From a virus: a stretch of 23,755 nt of DNA. A program made the translations under genes and the position numbers. The stretch lies in IMG/VR virus record IMGVR_UViG_3300050011_000271, positions 1 through 23,755 of that record; one strand, given 5' to 3'. Below, one piece after another: positions 5,526 through 14,574 of this stretch; positions within the stretch are counted from its first letter, which is position 1, and each line of letters starts with the position of its first letter. A model generated the notes under the pieces. It saw only the letters and a list, made by a program, of their open reading frames with translations. It was not told the DNA's origin and made no database searches.

Positions 5526-6947
5526 ATGTTGAAAAAATTATTATTGTCGTTTATTTTTTGTGTATTAATTGTTCATGCACAACCTGGTATTATTTCATTT
5601 CCTTGGGCTTCAGGGCCTTTGAGTGCCATACCAGCAAAATGTTTTGTAAGTCAACCTTATTTTGCTACTGATGCACCTGCTGGACAAAACATTTATGTTG
5701 GAACAGTTGCAACGGGAACACAAAGTGGAAATGCAAATGGTTGTATGTGGACCCATTGGACATCGGGTACACCCGGGCCCGTTGGACCTCCAGGGCCTCC
5801 TGGACTTAGTGTACAAGGATCCATAGGACCCGTTGGACCCGTTGGGCCCGTTGGACCAATAGGGCCCGTTGGACCCGTTGGACCAATAGGACCCGTTGGA
5901 CCAATAGGACCCATAGGACCTGCTGGACTTGGTGGACCACCAATTACGCGGACCGTTGCTGGTTGTCCCGTAGGTTATGGTGATATGTATTGGAATAGTC
6001 CTGTTAATTTATTGCCGGTAGTAATGGCAAGTAATCAAATGATTACATCTTTAGGTACAGGTAATTTATGGCCATCACCTGAATTTATATTGAATGTGGG
6101 TGATAATACTACTCCAACAACACCAAGTTATCTTATGCAATGGGATCAAACAGATCCAATGGAATTTGACTCGGGAAATTATCCTATGACTCCTAATACT
6201 TATGTGAGTGGGTATGTATTTGGAGCCCCACCTCTTGTAAGTAATGCGGTAAGTGGAGGCGACAACCATGTGTTGATGTTAAACAGTTCAATTTGTTTTG
6301 AGTATGAAACTTACGCCCTTCAAAATAATGTACCTCCATATCATAATGGTACAGGCACAATTATAGATTGGAGAGATTATAGACTCAGATCAGCCCAAAA
6401 ATTTCAAACAGTACCGGGCGATTCAGCCGGAATGGATAATGGAACTTGGAGCGGTATGCCAATTTATCCTTTCGTGTTAACTCACCAAGAGGTATACAGC
6501 GGCCAACCAATCGTTCATGGGATGAGAATCGCATTTTCGAAAACACAAGGTTCCGGTAGTTATCAATGGCCGGCTTTACATGGTTGTTGTTTAACGGGTA
6601 CTTCTCATATTAATGCAGGGACCACATTTAGATTAAAAGCTAGTTTTGATACCAATACTTGTGGTTACAAAGAAAATGTAGGGCAACCTTTCCCTGTCCT
6701 GGTTAAGAATGTCCTTACTGCTTTACAGGTTTATGGTATGTATTATACTGATAATACAAATTATCCAGGAAGTATTGGAACCGATGCAGATCAAGCTTGG
6801 GGAGATCCAAATCTTTCAACAAGTGATGCTTGGGTTTTTGCTGGATGGTTACATTGTATACCATTTAGTGCTTTAGAAGTAGTAGATAACACACCGCGAG
6901 TTATAAGTGTAACCAGTGGACAGGTACAAACATTTATACCGAGATAA
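5526..6947 (+). CDS. Exported collagen-like protein with bacterial exoprotein-like C-terminus
   Basis: Residues 1-18 are a Sec signal peptide (MLKK, hydrophobic core, VHA/QP). A short Cys-containing segment follows, then Gly-X-Y collagen repeats (about 81-136, mostly GPV and GPI). The rest (about 145-470) resembles, from memory, a family of secreted proteins in soil bacteria, with motifs in the same order: LP near the start, a [10 protein letters not shown] stretch, [38 protein letters not shown] and a final ALEVVD. That family has no function I can name. The gene sits between gp14 and gp15, five bases from gp15, so it is probably expressed late. It may be a surface fibre or a secreted product. 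Confidence 0.8.
   Translation: MLKKLLLSFIFCVLIVHAQPGIISFPWASGPLSAIPAKCFVSQPYFATDAPAGQNIYVGTVATGTQSGNANGCMWTHWTSGTPGPVGPPGPPGLSVQGSIGPVGPVGPVGPIGPVGPVGPIGPVGPIGPIGPAGLGGPPITRTVAGCPVGYGDMYWNSPVNLLPVVMASNQMITSLGTGNLWPSPEFILNVGDNTTPTTPSYLMQWDQTDPMEFDSGNYPMTPNTYVSGYVFGAPPLVSNAVSGGDNHVLMLNSSICFEYETYALQNNVPPYHNGTGTIIDWRDYRLRSAQKFQTVPGDSAGMDNGTWSGMPIYPFVLTHQEVYSGQPIVHGMRIAFSKTQGSGSYQWPALHGCCLTGTSHINAGTTFRLKASFDTNTCGYKENVGQPFPVLVKNVLTALQVYGMYYTDNTNYPGSIGTDADQAWGDPNLSTSDAWVFAGWLHCIPFSALEVVDNTPRVISVTSGQVQTFIPR
5766..5932 (+). repeat. Collagen Gly-X-Y repeat tract
   Basis: The DNA consists of 9-base units (GGACCCGTT, GGGCCCGTT, GGACCAATA) repeated many times with only synonymous or Val/Ile changes. It is richer in G/C than the flanks, and because GGNCCN units are nearly self-complementary it reads as collagen-like on the other strand as well. 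Such tracts change length easily by slippage. Confidence 0.85.
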
Positions 6948-6952
6948 TATTT

Positions 6953-7720
6953 ATGTTACGAGAGGAACCTTTTAATTTTCACACTATACAGAAGATAACT
7001 GAAACTTTTGGTTTTTTATTTGGAGATATTACTATTGAAAGGATTGATCCTAAAACTTCTGCGGTGAAACGTATTAAGGTTCCTATAAGTCAATCAGCTA
7101 AAGAAAAATGGGCGGTTCGTATGGAAGCTGATCCAAATGCAGGTGATGAATCAAACCAAAGACATGTCCAAATTATTTTACCTCGTATGGGTTTCGATTT
7201 AACTAATTTTCATTTTGATGCAAAAAGAAAATTACCTACAATTAATTATAGAGTGTCTCCTTCAGGAAATGGTCCATCTGCATTGGTCCAATTAACTCCT
7301 CTTCCTTGGATATTTGATTACTCTTTATATCTCCAAGCACGTACATTAAGCGATTCTTATGCTATTGTAGAACAAATTTTAGCCTTTTTTCGTCCTGACT
7401 ATACAGTTCCTATAATTGATATACCGCCTATGAATAGTCATAGGGATATAGTTTTTACTCTTTTAAATTGTTCTCATAGTGATTCTTATGAAGGTAATTT
7501 TCAAGATAAACGTGTTATTGAATGGCAATTTGATTTTCAAGCCCAAGCATATATTTACCCTCCAATCAAGATAAAACCTGTTATTACGCAAGTTATTGTT
7601 GGTTTAGAAGATTCTGGTGATGATAATTTTAGTGGAGAAGTCATCGTTGCTGCTAATCCTAATACCGGTAATATTGACCAACCTTATTCCATAATTGTCA
7701 CTGATGTTGAACAGCCCTAA
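6953..7720 (+). CDS. 15: gp15-like tail completion and sheath terminator protein
   Basis: Homologue of T4 gp15, the hexameric protein that caps the contractile tail at the neck and stabilises the sheath. Length 255 aa against 272 in T4. Conserved features include FGDITIER near residue 25, the ILPRMGFDL segment, FDYSLYLQARTLSD followed by IVEQILAFFRPDY, the HRDIVF strand and RVIEWQFDFQAQAYIYPPIK near residue 190-205. It lies five bases after the collagen-like gene and nine before gp16, in the T4 gene order apart from that insertion. The C-terminal 45 residues are acidic and variable. Confidence 0.92.
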   Translation: MLREEPFNFHTIQKITETFGFLFGDITIERIDPKTSAVKRIKVPISQSAKEKWAVRMEADPNAGDESNQRHVQIILPRMGFDLTNFHFDAKRKLPTINYRVSPSGNGPSALVQLTPLPWIFDYSLYLQARTLSDSYAIVEQILAFFRPDYTVPIIDIPPMNSHRDIVFTLLNCSHSDSYEGNFQDKRVIEWQFDFQAQAYIYPPIKIKPVITQVIVGLEDSGDDNFSGEVIVAANPNTGNIDQPYSIIVTDVEQP

Positions 7721-7723
7721 ATA
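7717..7723 (+). promoter_or_regulatory. CTAAATA motif at the gp15/gp16 junction
   Basis: The motif contains the gp15 stop codon and lies six bases before the gp16 ATG. A transcript from it would start at or inside the gp16 start region, so promoter function is doubtful here. Confidence 0.2.
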
Positions 7724-7729
7724 ATTAAT

Positions 7730-8269
7730 ATGCCACGTGGAAGACCAAAGAAACAACCTCTTGCGACAAGGATTACAAGTGCTCTTGATATTGCCCAGGA
7801 AGAAGTTAATAGACTTTTACCTGTGGTTACACAAGAATCATTTGTGCCCGAAGTAATATATCCGGAGGTTGTTGTAGAAGAACCATTAAGAGTTGCAAAA
7901 GATGTTCGGGATGATTATGAATTTGCCCGGACAAATCTTCATGGTCTATTGGAAAAAGGTAATAAACTTTTATCTGGAATAACTAATTTGGCGGAAGAGA
8001 GCGATCATCCTAGAACCTTTGAGGTTGCAGGTAATATTTTAAAAGTATTATTTGAAGGCACACGGGAATTAATGACACTTCAAAAAGATATTCGGGATGT
8101 TGAAAAGAAAAATCCAATATCGGAAGCAACTACTTCGGTAACGGTAGAACATGCTGATGAAATTACAAATAATACCATTGTTGCAACTACTATGGATATG
8201 CTTGAAGTTTTACAAGAAATGAAACGAAAGAAATTAGAAGAACAAACAAATAAGGAAATAGGCAATTAA
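7730..8269 (+). CDS. 16: Small terminase subunit, gp16-like
   Basis: Homologue of T4 gp16, which forms a ring that recognises DNA ends and stimulates the gp17 motor. Length 179 aa against 164. The family's central helical pair is visible: DDYEFARTNLHGLLEKG (about 61-77), the SDHPRTFEVAGNILKVL segment (about 92-107) and the following LQKDIRDVEKK helix. Residues 1-10 are basic (PRGRPKK), which fits DNA contact. The C-terminal 30 residues are charged and helical. The large-subunit gene does not follow at once: a fibre-like gene of 1.5 kb separates the two. Confidence 0.9.
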   Translation: MPRGRPKKQPLATRITSALDIAQEEVNRLLPVVTQESFVPEVIYPEVVVEEPLRVAKDVRDDYEFARTNLHGLLEKGNKLLSGITNLAEESDHPRTFEVAGNILKVLFEGTRELMTLQKDIRDVEKKNPISEATTSVTVEHADEITNNTIVATTMDMLEVLQEMKRKKLEEQTNKEIGN

Positions 8270-8273
8270 ATTT

Positions 8274-9782
8274 ATGGCTAATCCAAATACCGCTGCATTT
8301 CCTACCAGTGTGGCAACCGATATTAATTTAACGGTAAATTCAGATAATGCATTTTCTGCATTAGCATCTCCTGGTGTTGCTGATGGTTCGGCAACAACTA
8401 TAGCTTTCGTTGATAATTCAGTTTTTAATGTACCTTGTTTAATTGCATTAGAAAATGAAGTTATTTTAGCCCGTGGTCCAATTAGTGGATCCCATAATAT
8501 TACTAATTGTGTACGTGGATTTTTAGGTTCAGGTGTATCCCATAGTACTGGTATTGTTGGTTACGCCTATATATTTTCATATACGGTTAACCAAATATGT
8601 GCTGAAATTAAAGCCATTGAAACCGCTTTGGGTGCGGGCATGGTAAATATACCCGGAACATCGGTTGGTGGAGATCTTTCAGGTACATTACCGGATCCGG
8701 ATGTAGTTTCAGTTGGTGGCGGCGCAGCTACAGCAAGTGGTATTGTGAGTGCTGTAAGTTTAAAACATACACAAAATACTGATATAGGTACATCAAGTGC
8801 TACTTTCCAAATAGGTACTAGTGGTAATAAAATCAAAGATGTTGGGACAGCATTACAAATAAGAAATTCTGGTGATTCTGATTATGCCAATCTTTCTGTA
8901 GCCTCTATTGCGACAAATGGTGATGCTTTGGGAGGAGATTTAACAGGAGATCTTCCTAATCCAGCATTAGCAGATACCGAAGTAGCGCCGGGCACATATG
9001 GTAATGGAACACAGGTTGGATCTTTTACTGTAGATGCAAAAGGAAGAATAACTACAGCATCAGGTGTTCCAATTACAGGTGCTGCACCCACTGGTTCCGC
9101 TGGAGGAGATATAACAGGTTCATATCCAAATCCAATATTAACAACTACAGGTGTTATTCCAGGGACATATGGTGATACAACTCATGTGGCATCTATTACT
9201 GTAGATGCAAAAGGAAGATTGTCATCAGCATCTGGTATAACAATCACTTATGGTACTGCAAGTGGTGATTTAACGGGACCTTATCCTAGTCCAACGATAG
9301 CTCTTGTTGGTGGTGTAACCGCGGCTAATGTGGCCGCCGGTGCAAATCTTGCTAATACTGCTGTTTCTACAGCTACTCCTAGCACAATTGTAATTCGTAA
9401 TCCTAGTGGTGATTTTGCTGGTCGAAATATTACTGGTAGAATTATAAGTGGAAATACATCACCTACCAAATCACTTGGGGCCGGATCTGGATCAGGATCA
9501 TCTGCTACTTTGGCTGGTAATGATATGGCTGGATCAATTACTTTAACAACAGGATCCGCACCAAGTACAGCTTCAACTATTATAACATTAACTTTCGGAA
9601 CATCATTAAGTTCATCACCTTCGGCTGTTGTTTTATCTCCAGGAAATGCAGCTACAGCCGCATTAACGACCAATCAACCATTTGTTAGTGGTTTAAATGT
9701 TGATGGATTTGGTTTGACTTCAAATGCTGTTGCTTTGATAAATGGAATAACATATGTTTGGTATTATGTTTGTATAGGATAA
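8274..9782 (+). CDS. Tail-fibre-like repeat protein, 502 aa
   Basis: The N-terminal domain (about 1-115) resembles virion-attachment domains of phage fibres, with a strand-rich region and CVRGFLGSGVSHS near residues 79-91. A shaft of repeats follows: a GGDLTG or SGDLTG unit with LPNP/YPNP occurs four times (about 131, 220, 277 and 330), and two copies extend through VDAKGR. The C-terminal 100 residues (GNDMAGSITL onwards) resemble the tip domain seen at the ends of various phage fibres. There is no signal peptide and no catalytic motif. It starts 4 bases after gp16 and ends 1 base before gp17, so it shares their transcript. It may bind the host surface or decorate the virion. Confidence 0.8.
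   Translation: MANPNTAAFPTSVATDINLTVNSDNAFSALASPGVADGSATTIAFVDNSVFNVPCLIALENEVILARGPISGSHNITNCVRGFLGSGVSHSTGIVGYAYIFSYTVNQICAEIKAIETALGAGMVNIPGTSVGGDLSGTLPDPDVVSVGGGAATASGIVSAVSLKHTQNTDIGTSSATFQIGTSGNKIKDVGTALQIRNSGDSDYANLSVASIATNGDALGGDLTGDLPNPALADTEVAPGTYGNGTQVGSFTVDAKGRITTASGVPITGAAPTGSAGGDITGSYPNPILTTTGVIPGTYGDTTHVASITVDAKGRLSSASGITITYGTASGDLTGPYPSPTIALVGGVTAANVAAGANLANTAVSTATPSTIVIRNPSGDFAGRNITGRIISGNTSPTKSLGAGSGSGSSATLAGNDMAGSITLTTGSAPSTASTIITLTFGTSLSSSPSAVVLSPGNAATAALTTNQPFVSGLNVDGFGLTSNAVALINGITYVWYYVCIG
8928..9240 (+). repeat. Tandem fibre repeat at DNA level
   Basis: Two copies of a roughly 140-base unit (8928-9068 and 9100-9240) encode the GGD(L/I)TG...VDAKGR repeat. They share an exact 22-base block (9026-9047 and 9197-9218), suggesting recent duplication or recombination within the fibre shaft. 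Confidence 0.75.
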
Positions 9783-9783
9783 A

Positions 9784-11544
9784 ATGTTTCAAGATGAAAA
9801 TTCGTATTTAGGAAATACATCTCTAAAAGACCAAAATGTAAAAGTACAATGGACACCTTATCGTTTGGCTGAATTAGAAAAATGCGCCGAAGATCCTATA
9901 TATTTTATCCAAAAATATGTTAATGTTGTAACCATTGATGAAGGTGTAACTGGATTTAAATTGTGGGAGTTTCAGAGAGAATTTATTGAATTAATTCACC
10001 GAGAACGATATACAATTGCCAAATGGCCTAGGCAGAGTGGTAAAAGTACAACAGTAATTGCATATTTTTTACATTATATTTTATTTAACAAATATAAAAG
10101 AGTCGGTATCCTTGCAAATAAACGGGATTCGGCTGTAGATTTATTATCTCGTTTACAACTTGCATTTGAATTATTACCAACATGGTTACAACAAGGCGTT
10201 AAAACTTGGAATAAAACAAGAATAGAATTAGAAAATGGTTGCCAGATTTCCGCACACGCAACTTCCGGTGCATCTGTCCGTGGTCGCACTTTTAATTTTA
10301 TTTTCTTGGATGAATTTGCTCACATTGAAAATAAATTAGCTGATAAATTCTGGACTAGTACTTATCCTGTTATTTCACAAGGTACAACCTCTAAATTAAT
10401 TATGGTTTCAACTCCTAATGGAATGAACATGTTTTATGATTTCTGGGAAAAAGCAAATTTGGATCATGAGAATTCAAAATGGAATCAATTTTTCCCCTTT
10501 GATGTGCATTATATGCAAGTTCCTAATTATGCTGTACCTGGTTGGGTAGAAAAAACTATTTCTGTTATTGGACAAGAAAGATTTGACCAAGAATTTGGTG
10601 GAGAATTTTTAGGATCAGGTGCAACATTAATCAACGGCCGGGCTTTAAAATTATTACCAATTTTATCACCAATATATAGTCAAAATAATCTGGATGTTTA
10701 TAAAGATCCAACTCGTACTAAAAATGAACCTCGAATTTATGTTATTTGTGTTGATACAGCAAGAGGTGTTCAATTAGATTATTCAGCTTTTACTGTTATT
10801 GATGTTACCGGTTCACCTTATGAAGTGGTAGCAAAATATAGAACTAATAGTATACCTCCAGTTTTACTTGCTGATATAATTGCTCCTATTGCTTTAAAGT
10901 ATAATACTGCTTTTATTCTCATGGAAATGGATGGACCAGGATATCAAGTTTCTGATGATCTTAACTTTATACATGAATATCCTAACATTCTATTGGTGGC
11001 AACAAAAGGTAGATCGGGTCAAATTTTAGCAACTGGTTTTGGTCATACCGGTAAAAATGTACAGCGCGGAGTCAAAATGAGTACACCTGTACGCCGGACA
11101 GGTTGTTCAAATTTAAAAACTCTCATTGAAACGAATCGTTTATTAATTCATGATAATGATATAAAATTGGAATTAGCATCTTTTGAATTGAAAGGTGATA
11201 AATACCAAGCCGCTGAAGGACACCATGATGATTTAGTAATGTCTTTGGTTAGTTTTGCGTGGCTAACAACCCAAAAACATTTTAGAGATCTTGTAGAAGC
11301 TGCCGTCCGTGAAGATTTACAAGAAGAATACGCACCACAGATGGAACACGATTTAACTCCATTTGGTTGGATTGAAGTTCATCAAGATGTTGTGGAAATT
11401 GTACTTACTGAAAAGGATATATGGAAAAGTGCTCAAAGTGATATATGGGATAAATACGCAGACCAAGAGAGAATTAAAGCGTCAATAGATATGAATCGGT
11501 TGAAAAGATTAGAGGCTGCCGGTTGGGTTACCACACCTGGTTAG
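9784..11544 (+). CDS. 17: Large terminase subunit (packaging ATPase/nuclease)
   Basis: Homologue of T4 gp17 (610 aa; 586 here), the motor that pumps DNA into the prohead through the portal and cuts the concatemer. The N-terminal ATPase domain has a Walker A motif RQSGKSTT (residues 83-90) and Walker B FIFLDE (172-177, with the catalytic Glu at 177), then the VSTPNG coupling motif (208-213). The C-terminal RNase-H-like nuclease shows its acidic triad: D324 in ICVDTA, E381 in ILMEMDG, and D482/D483 in HHDDL. All key residues are present, so the enzyme should be active. The ribosome site is AGGA shortly before the ATG. Confidence 0.97.
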   Translation: MFQDENSYLGNTSLKDQNVKVQWTPYRLAELEKCAEDPIYFIQKYVNVVTIDEGVTGFKLWEFQREFIELIHRERYTIAKWPRQSGKSTTVIAYFLHYILFNKYKRVGILANKRDSAVDLLSRLQLAFELLPTWLQQGVKTWNKTRIELENGCQISAHATSGASVRGRTFNFIFLDEFAHIENKLADKFWTSTYPVISQGTTSKLIMVSTPNGMNMFYDFWEKANLDHENSKWNQFFPFDVHYMQVPNYAVPGWVEKTISVIGQERFDQEFGGEFLGSGATLINGRALKLLPILSPIYSQNNLDVYKDPTRTKNEPRIYVICVDTARGVQLDYSAFTVIDVTGSPYEVVAKYRTNSIPPVLLADIIAPIALKYNTAFILMEMDGPGYQVSDDLNFIHEYPNILLVATKGRSGQILATGFGHTGKNVQRGVKMSTPVRRTGCSNLKTLIETNRLLIHDNDIKLELASFELKGDKYQAAEGHHDDLVMSLVSFAWLTTQKHFRDLVEAAVREDLQEEYAPQMEHDLTPFGWIEVHQDVVEIVLTEKDIWKSAQSDIWDKYADQERIKASIDMNRLKRLEAAGWVTTPG

Positions 11545-11557
11545 AAATCCGAGGATT

Positions 11558-11565
11558 TATAAATA
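11558..11565 (+). promoter_or_regulatory. T4-type late promoter before gp18
   Basis: TATAAATA, an exact match to the T4 late core, lies 13 bases after the gp17 stop and 65 bases before the gp18 ATG. It is preceded by a G/A-rich stretch. In T4 such sites are read by host polymerase with the phage sigma factor gp55 and co-activator gp33. The gene order and spacing make it a convincing late promoter. Confidence 0.8.
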
Positions 11566-11630
11566 TCTTTGAAACTATTGATTTACATAATAATCGAGAA
11601 TAAATTATAAAGAAACAAGGAGAATATAAA

Positions 11631-13895
11631 ATGGCAATGTTATTAAGTCCGGGTGTTTCCATAAATGAAATTGACCTTTCTACTTATGTGCCTGCGGTTG
11701 CGACCACAGGTGGCATAATTGCTGGTCCATTTAATTGGGGACCCGCTAGCGTCAAAACATTGGTGGATAGTGAAACCACTTTAGTTAATACTTTTGGAGA
11801 ACCAACAAACGATACGGCAGATGTTTTCTTTACCGCAGATAGTTTCTTGCAATATGGTAATAATTTAAATGTTGTTCGTGTATTACCTTCAGATGCGAGA
11901 AATTCTGCCGTAATTAATGACGGTATCACTTATGTTAAAATTGAAACCCCAGGTATTGGTTACGATCATGTGCCTACATTAGCATTTTCTTCAGGAGGTG
12001 CAACAGCTTCAGGTATTGTTGCAAATGGAGAAATTGTAGGAGTTATAATTAATACTCCAGGTTCAGGGAATGTTGTAGATACCCCACCAACAATAACAGT
12101 CACACCAACAGGTGGAGATATTATTACACAAGCCGCAGTTTTGATTCCTGTTGTTGGACTTCAAATTAAAAATGAAACTGATTATTTACACAATTATTCT
12201 GCTGGTCAATCTGAGGCTGGTGAATTTTGTGGTAAGTTTGCAGGTACATTAGGAAATGGAATCCAAATATCTGTTTGTGATAATTCAATACAATTTGCAA
12301 CATGGCCTTGGAAACTGTATTTTACAAGTGCCCCGGGAACTTCAGATTATGCTGCCCATGTTGGTGGTAGTAATGACGAGCTACATATTGTTGTAGTTGA
12401 TAATTTTGGAGCAATTAGTGGTACCGCAGGTACTGTATTAGAAACATTTGGATTTGTTTCAAAAGCCGTAGATGCCCAAAACGCACAAGGTGCAAGCATT
12501 TATTATCCAAATGTTTTGGATAGAACATCAAATTGGGTTCGTTGGTTAGATTTCCCAACTTCAATGAGCAATTGGGGAACTACAGCCGCAAGTACTACAT
12601 TTGATACATTGTATGTTCCTGCTGTTGCTGCTGGCCCTTTGGCTGTATCTGCTTCAGGTTTAGTATACACCGCAAGAAAAACTGGTTCTGCTGGAAATAA
12701 TATTAAAATTCAATATATCAATCCTGGTACAACAACCTCAAGCACAACTGTTGCCGTCTCTGGCACAGGTACAAGTGGAAATCCTTATTTGATTGCCGTA
12801 ACTCTTTCTTATACTGGTTCTGTTACTGCAACAAATGCTGATGTTTTGGCCGCTGTTAATAGTGTTCCTTCCGCAGCTTCATTGGTAACTGTTGTTGACC
12901 CTCCTGGATATAGTGGTGTTGTAGTAGCAGGTTTTGCTGCCCAACCTTTAACTGGAGGTACAGACGCTACGGAATATCTTGTTATATTAGAAGGTGGAAG
13001 TAATGGAACATTACCATTACAAGATGGTGATGTAATGCTTGGTTATGATCTATTTAATACTGATGATTTTAAATTTTCATTAATTTTAACTGCTAGCTAT
13101 GATGCAACTGTGGTAGAATATTTGATAACAGAAATCGCTGAAACTCGTATGGATTCTGTTGTATTCTTTTCGCCACCTTCCGATTTAGTTGTTAATAATG
13201 CTGGATTTGAAGCGGCAGATATCGTTACATATCGTAATTCTCTTCCGAGTTCAAGTTACGCCTTTATGGATGGTAATTGGCTATACAAATACGACAAATG
13301 GAATGATGTTTACCGTTATGTACCTGCCAATGGTGATGTTGCCGGTTTGTGTGTAAGAACCGACCAAACTCGTGATCCATGGTTCTCGCCAGCCGGTTTG
13401 AATCGTGGTCAAATAAAGGGTGCAATAGGATTACCATGGAATCCAAAACAAGCTTACCGTGACCTTTTGTATGTCAATGGTGTTAACCCAGTCGTTTCTT
13501 TTGCGGGACAAGGGGTTGTTTTATTTGGTGATAAAACATTATTGTCTAAACCAAGTGCCTTTGATCGTATCAATGTAAGACGTTTGTTTATAGTAATTGA
13601 ACAAGCTATTGCAACTGCATCAAAATATAGTTTGTTTGAAATAAACGATGAAATTACAAGAGCACAGTTTGTTGGATTAATTGATCCTTATCTCCGAGAT
13701 ATTCAAGGAAGACGTGGAATGTATGCTTATCAAATTGTTTGTGATTCATCAAATAATACACCTCAAATGATTGATTCAAATCAATTCCGAGGGGATATTT
13801 ATATACAACCAGCTAAATCTATTAATTTCATACAATTGAATTTCGTAGCAACACGTACTGGAGTAGACTTTAACGAAATTGTTGGTCAGTTCTAA
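11631..13895 (+). CDS. 18: Tail sheath protein, gp18-like, with inserted modules
   Basis: Homologue of T4 gp18, the contractile sheath subunit. The N-terminus (LLSPGVSINEIDLSTYVPAV then GPFNWGP) and the C-terminal core (IYIQPAKSINFIQLNFVATRTGVDF) carry the family motifs that form the intersubunit arms. The protein has 754 residues against 659 in T4. Two segments look inserted: about 100-175, a Gly/Pro-rich beta repeat with GGATASGIV and PPTITVTPTGG, and about 328-448, a Ser/Thr/Gly-rich domain with TGSAGNNIKIQY and TGGTDAT. Both should lie on the sheath exterior, where T4 also carries its variable domains. An AAGGAG site lies before the ATG. Confidence 0.95.
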   Translation: MAMLLSPGVSINEIDLSTYVPAVATTGGIIAGPFNWGPASVKTLVDSETTLVNTFGEPTNDTADVFFTADSFLQYGNNLNVVRVLPSDARNSAVINDGITYVKIETPGIGYDHVPTLAFSSGGATASGIVANGEIVGVIINTPGSGNVVDTPPTITVTPTGGDIITQAAVLIPVVGLQIKNETDYLHNYSAGQSEAGEFCGKFAGTLGNGIQISVCDNSIQFATWPWKLYFTSAPGTSDYAAHVGGSNDELHIVVVDNFGAISGTAGTVLETFGFVSKAVDAQNAQGASIYYPNVLDRTSNWVRWLDFPTSMSNWGTTAASTTFDTLYVPAVAAGPLAVSASGLVYTARKTGSAGNNIKIQYINPGTTTSSTTVAVSGTGTSGNPYLIAVTLSYTGSVTATNADVLAAVNSVPSAASLVTVVDPPGYSGVVVAGFAAQPLTGGTDATEYLVILEGGSNGTLPLQDGDVMLGYDLFNTDDFKFSLILTASYDATVVEYLITEIAETRMDSVVFFSPPSDLVVNNAGFEAADIVTYRNSLPSSSYAFMDGNWLYKYDKWNDVYRYVPANGDVAGLCVRTDQTRDPWFSPAGLNRGQIKGAIGLPWNPKQAYRDLLYVNGVNPVVSFAGQGVVLFGDKTLLSKPSAFDRINVRRLFIVIEQAIATASKYSLFEINDEITRAQFVGLIDPYLRDIQGRRGMYAYQIVCDSSNNTPQMIDSNQFRGDIYIQPAKSINFIQLNFVATRTGVDFNEIVGQF

Positions 13896-13918
13896 GAAAG
13901 GTTTAAGGAGAAATTATA

Positions 13919-14506
13919 ATGCCTAGAAGTATTACCGGTTTTAGAGCCGCATTAGTTGGTAGCGGAACAAGACCAAATCTATTTCAAATTGTTTTTGCAT
14001 TTCCCCCATTAGCTACGCCGCCCGGTAATGCTAATGGGTTGGTTACGCTATTAGCGCAAGCCACATCAATTCCTGTTGATAAGGTAGATGAAATTGAAGT
14101 TTCGTATATGGGACGTAAAGTTTATTACCCAGGAGATCGTTTGTTCGAACCTTGGACAATTACAATCTTGAATGACGAAAACTTTGTCATTCGTGATTCA
14201 TTTGAATTCTGGTTAAGTGCTTTAAATGCCCATGATGCAAACATTCGGGATCCATTAGCTTCTACACCTAAGGGTTATACAGCATTTGGACAAGTTCAAC
14301 AATTAGCCAAAGTTGGTGATGTTCCTCTCAAGATTTATCAAATGGAAGGATTCTTCCCTGTTGAATTAGGAGCAATTGAGTTAGATTGGGGAACAAATAA
14401 CACAATTGAAAAATTTACTGTTACTTTGAGATACCAATGGTGGAGTGCAACCGGTGTGAATGGCCCCACAACAGATGATGGTGGTCAAATTTCAACAACA
14501 CCGTAA
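13919..14506 (+). CDS. 19: Tail tube protein, gp19-like
   Basis: Homologue of T4 gp19 (163 aa; 195 here), which stacks as hexamers to form the inner tail tube. Conserved landmarks are RPNLFQI near residue 18, the ATSIP segment, GRKVYYPGDR (about 66-75), WTITILNDE, and the closing GAIELDWGTNN/IEKFTVTLRYQWW strand pair. A Pro/Gly loop near residue 30-40 and a polar tail explain the extra length. It has a strong ribosome site (AAGGAG) and follows gp18 by 23 bases, as in T4. Confidence 0.95.
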   Translation: MPRSITGFRAALVGSGTRPNLFQIVFAFPPLATPPGNANGLVTLLAQATSIPVDKVDEIEVSYMGRKVYYPGDRLFEPWTITILNDENFVIRDSFEFWLSALNAHDANIRDPLASTPKGYTAFGQVQQLAKVGDVPLKIYQMEGFFPVELGAIELDWGTNNTIEKFTVTLRYQWWSATGVNGPTTDDGGQISTTP

Positions 14507-14529
14507 TTGATTACCAAACAAATATTATT

Positions 14530-14561
14530 CAGATAGGGGAAATTTAGTTTTCCCTTATCTG
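14530..14561 (+). other. Hairpin before the gp20 ribosome site
   Basis: CAGATAgGGGAAA (14530-14542) pairs with TTTCCCtTATCTG (14549-14561) over 13 positions, one of them G-U, with a 6-base loop. There is no T-tract after it. The gp20 Shine-Dalgarno site (AAGGA, 14565-14569) follows three bases later. It may be an RNA-processing or stability element that sets portal expression apart from the tail genes. Confidence 0.65.
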
Positions 14562-14574
14562 TTTAAGGAATATA

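Noticed and set aside
5693-5914. Antisense collagen-like frame (Gly-Pro-Ile/Thr repeats)
   Set aside because: It arises because GGNCCN repeats read as Gly-Pro on both strands; there is no start region or conserved flanking sequence.
5766-5932. CRISPR-like or minisatellite array independent of coding
   Set aside because: The repeat keeps a strict 9-base codon period and encodes Gly-X-Y, so it is explained by the collagen domain.
9281-9673. 130-codon minus-strand frame inside the fibre gene
   Set aside because: Composition is a mirror of the Ser/Thr/Gly-rich fibre shaft; the plus-strand gene has clear domain motifs.
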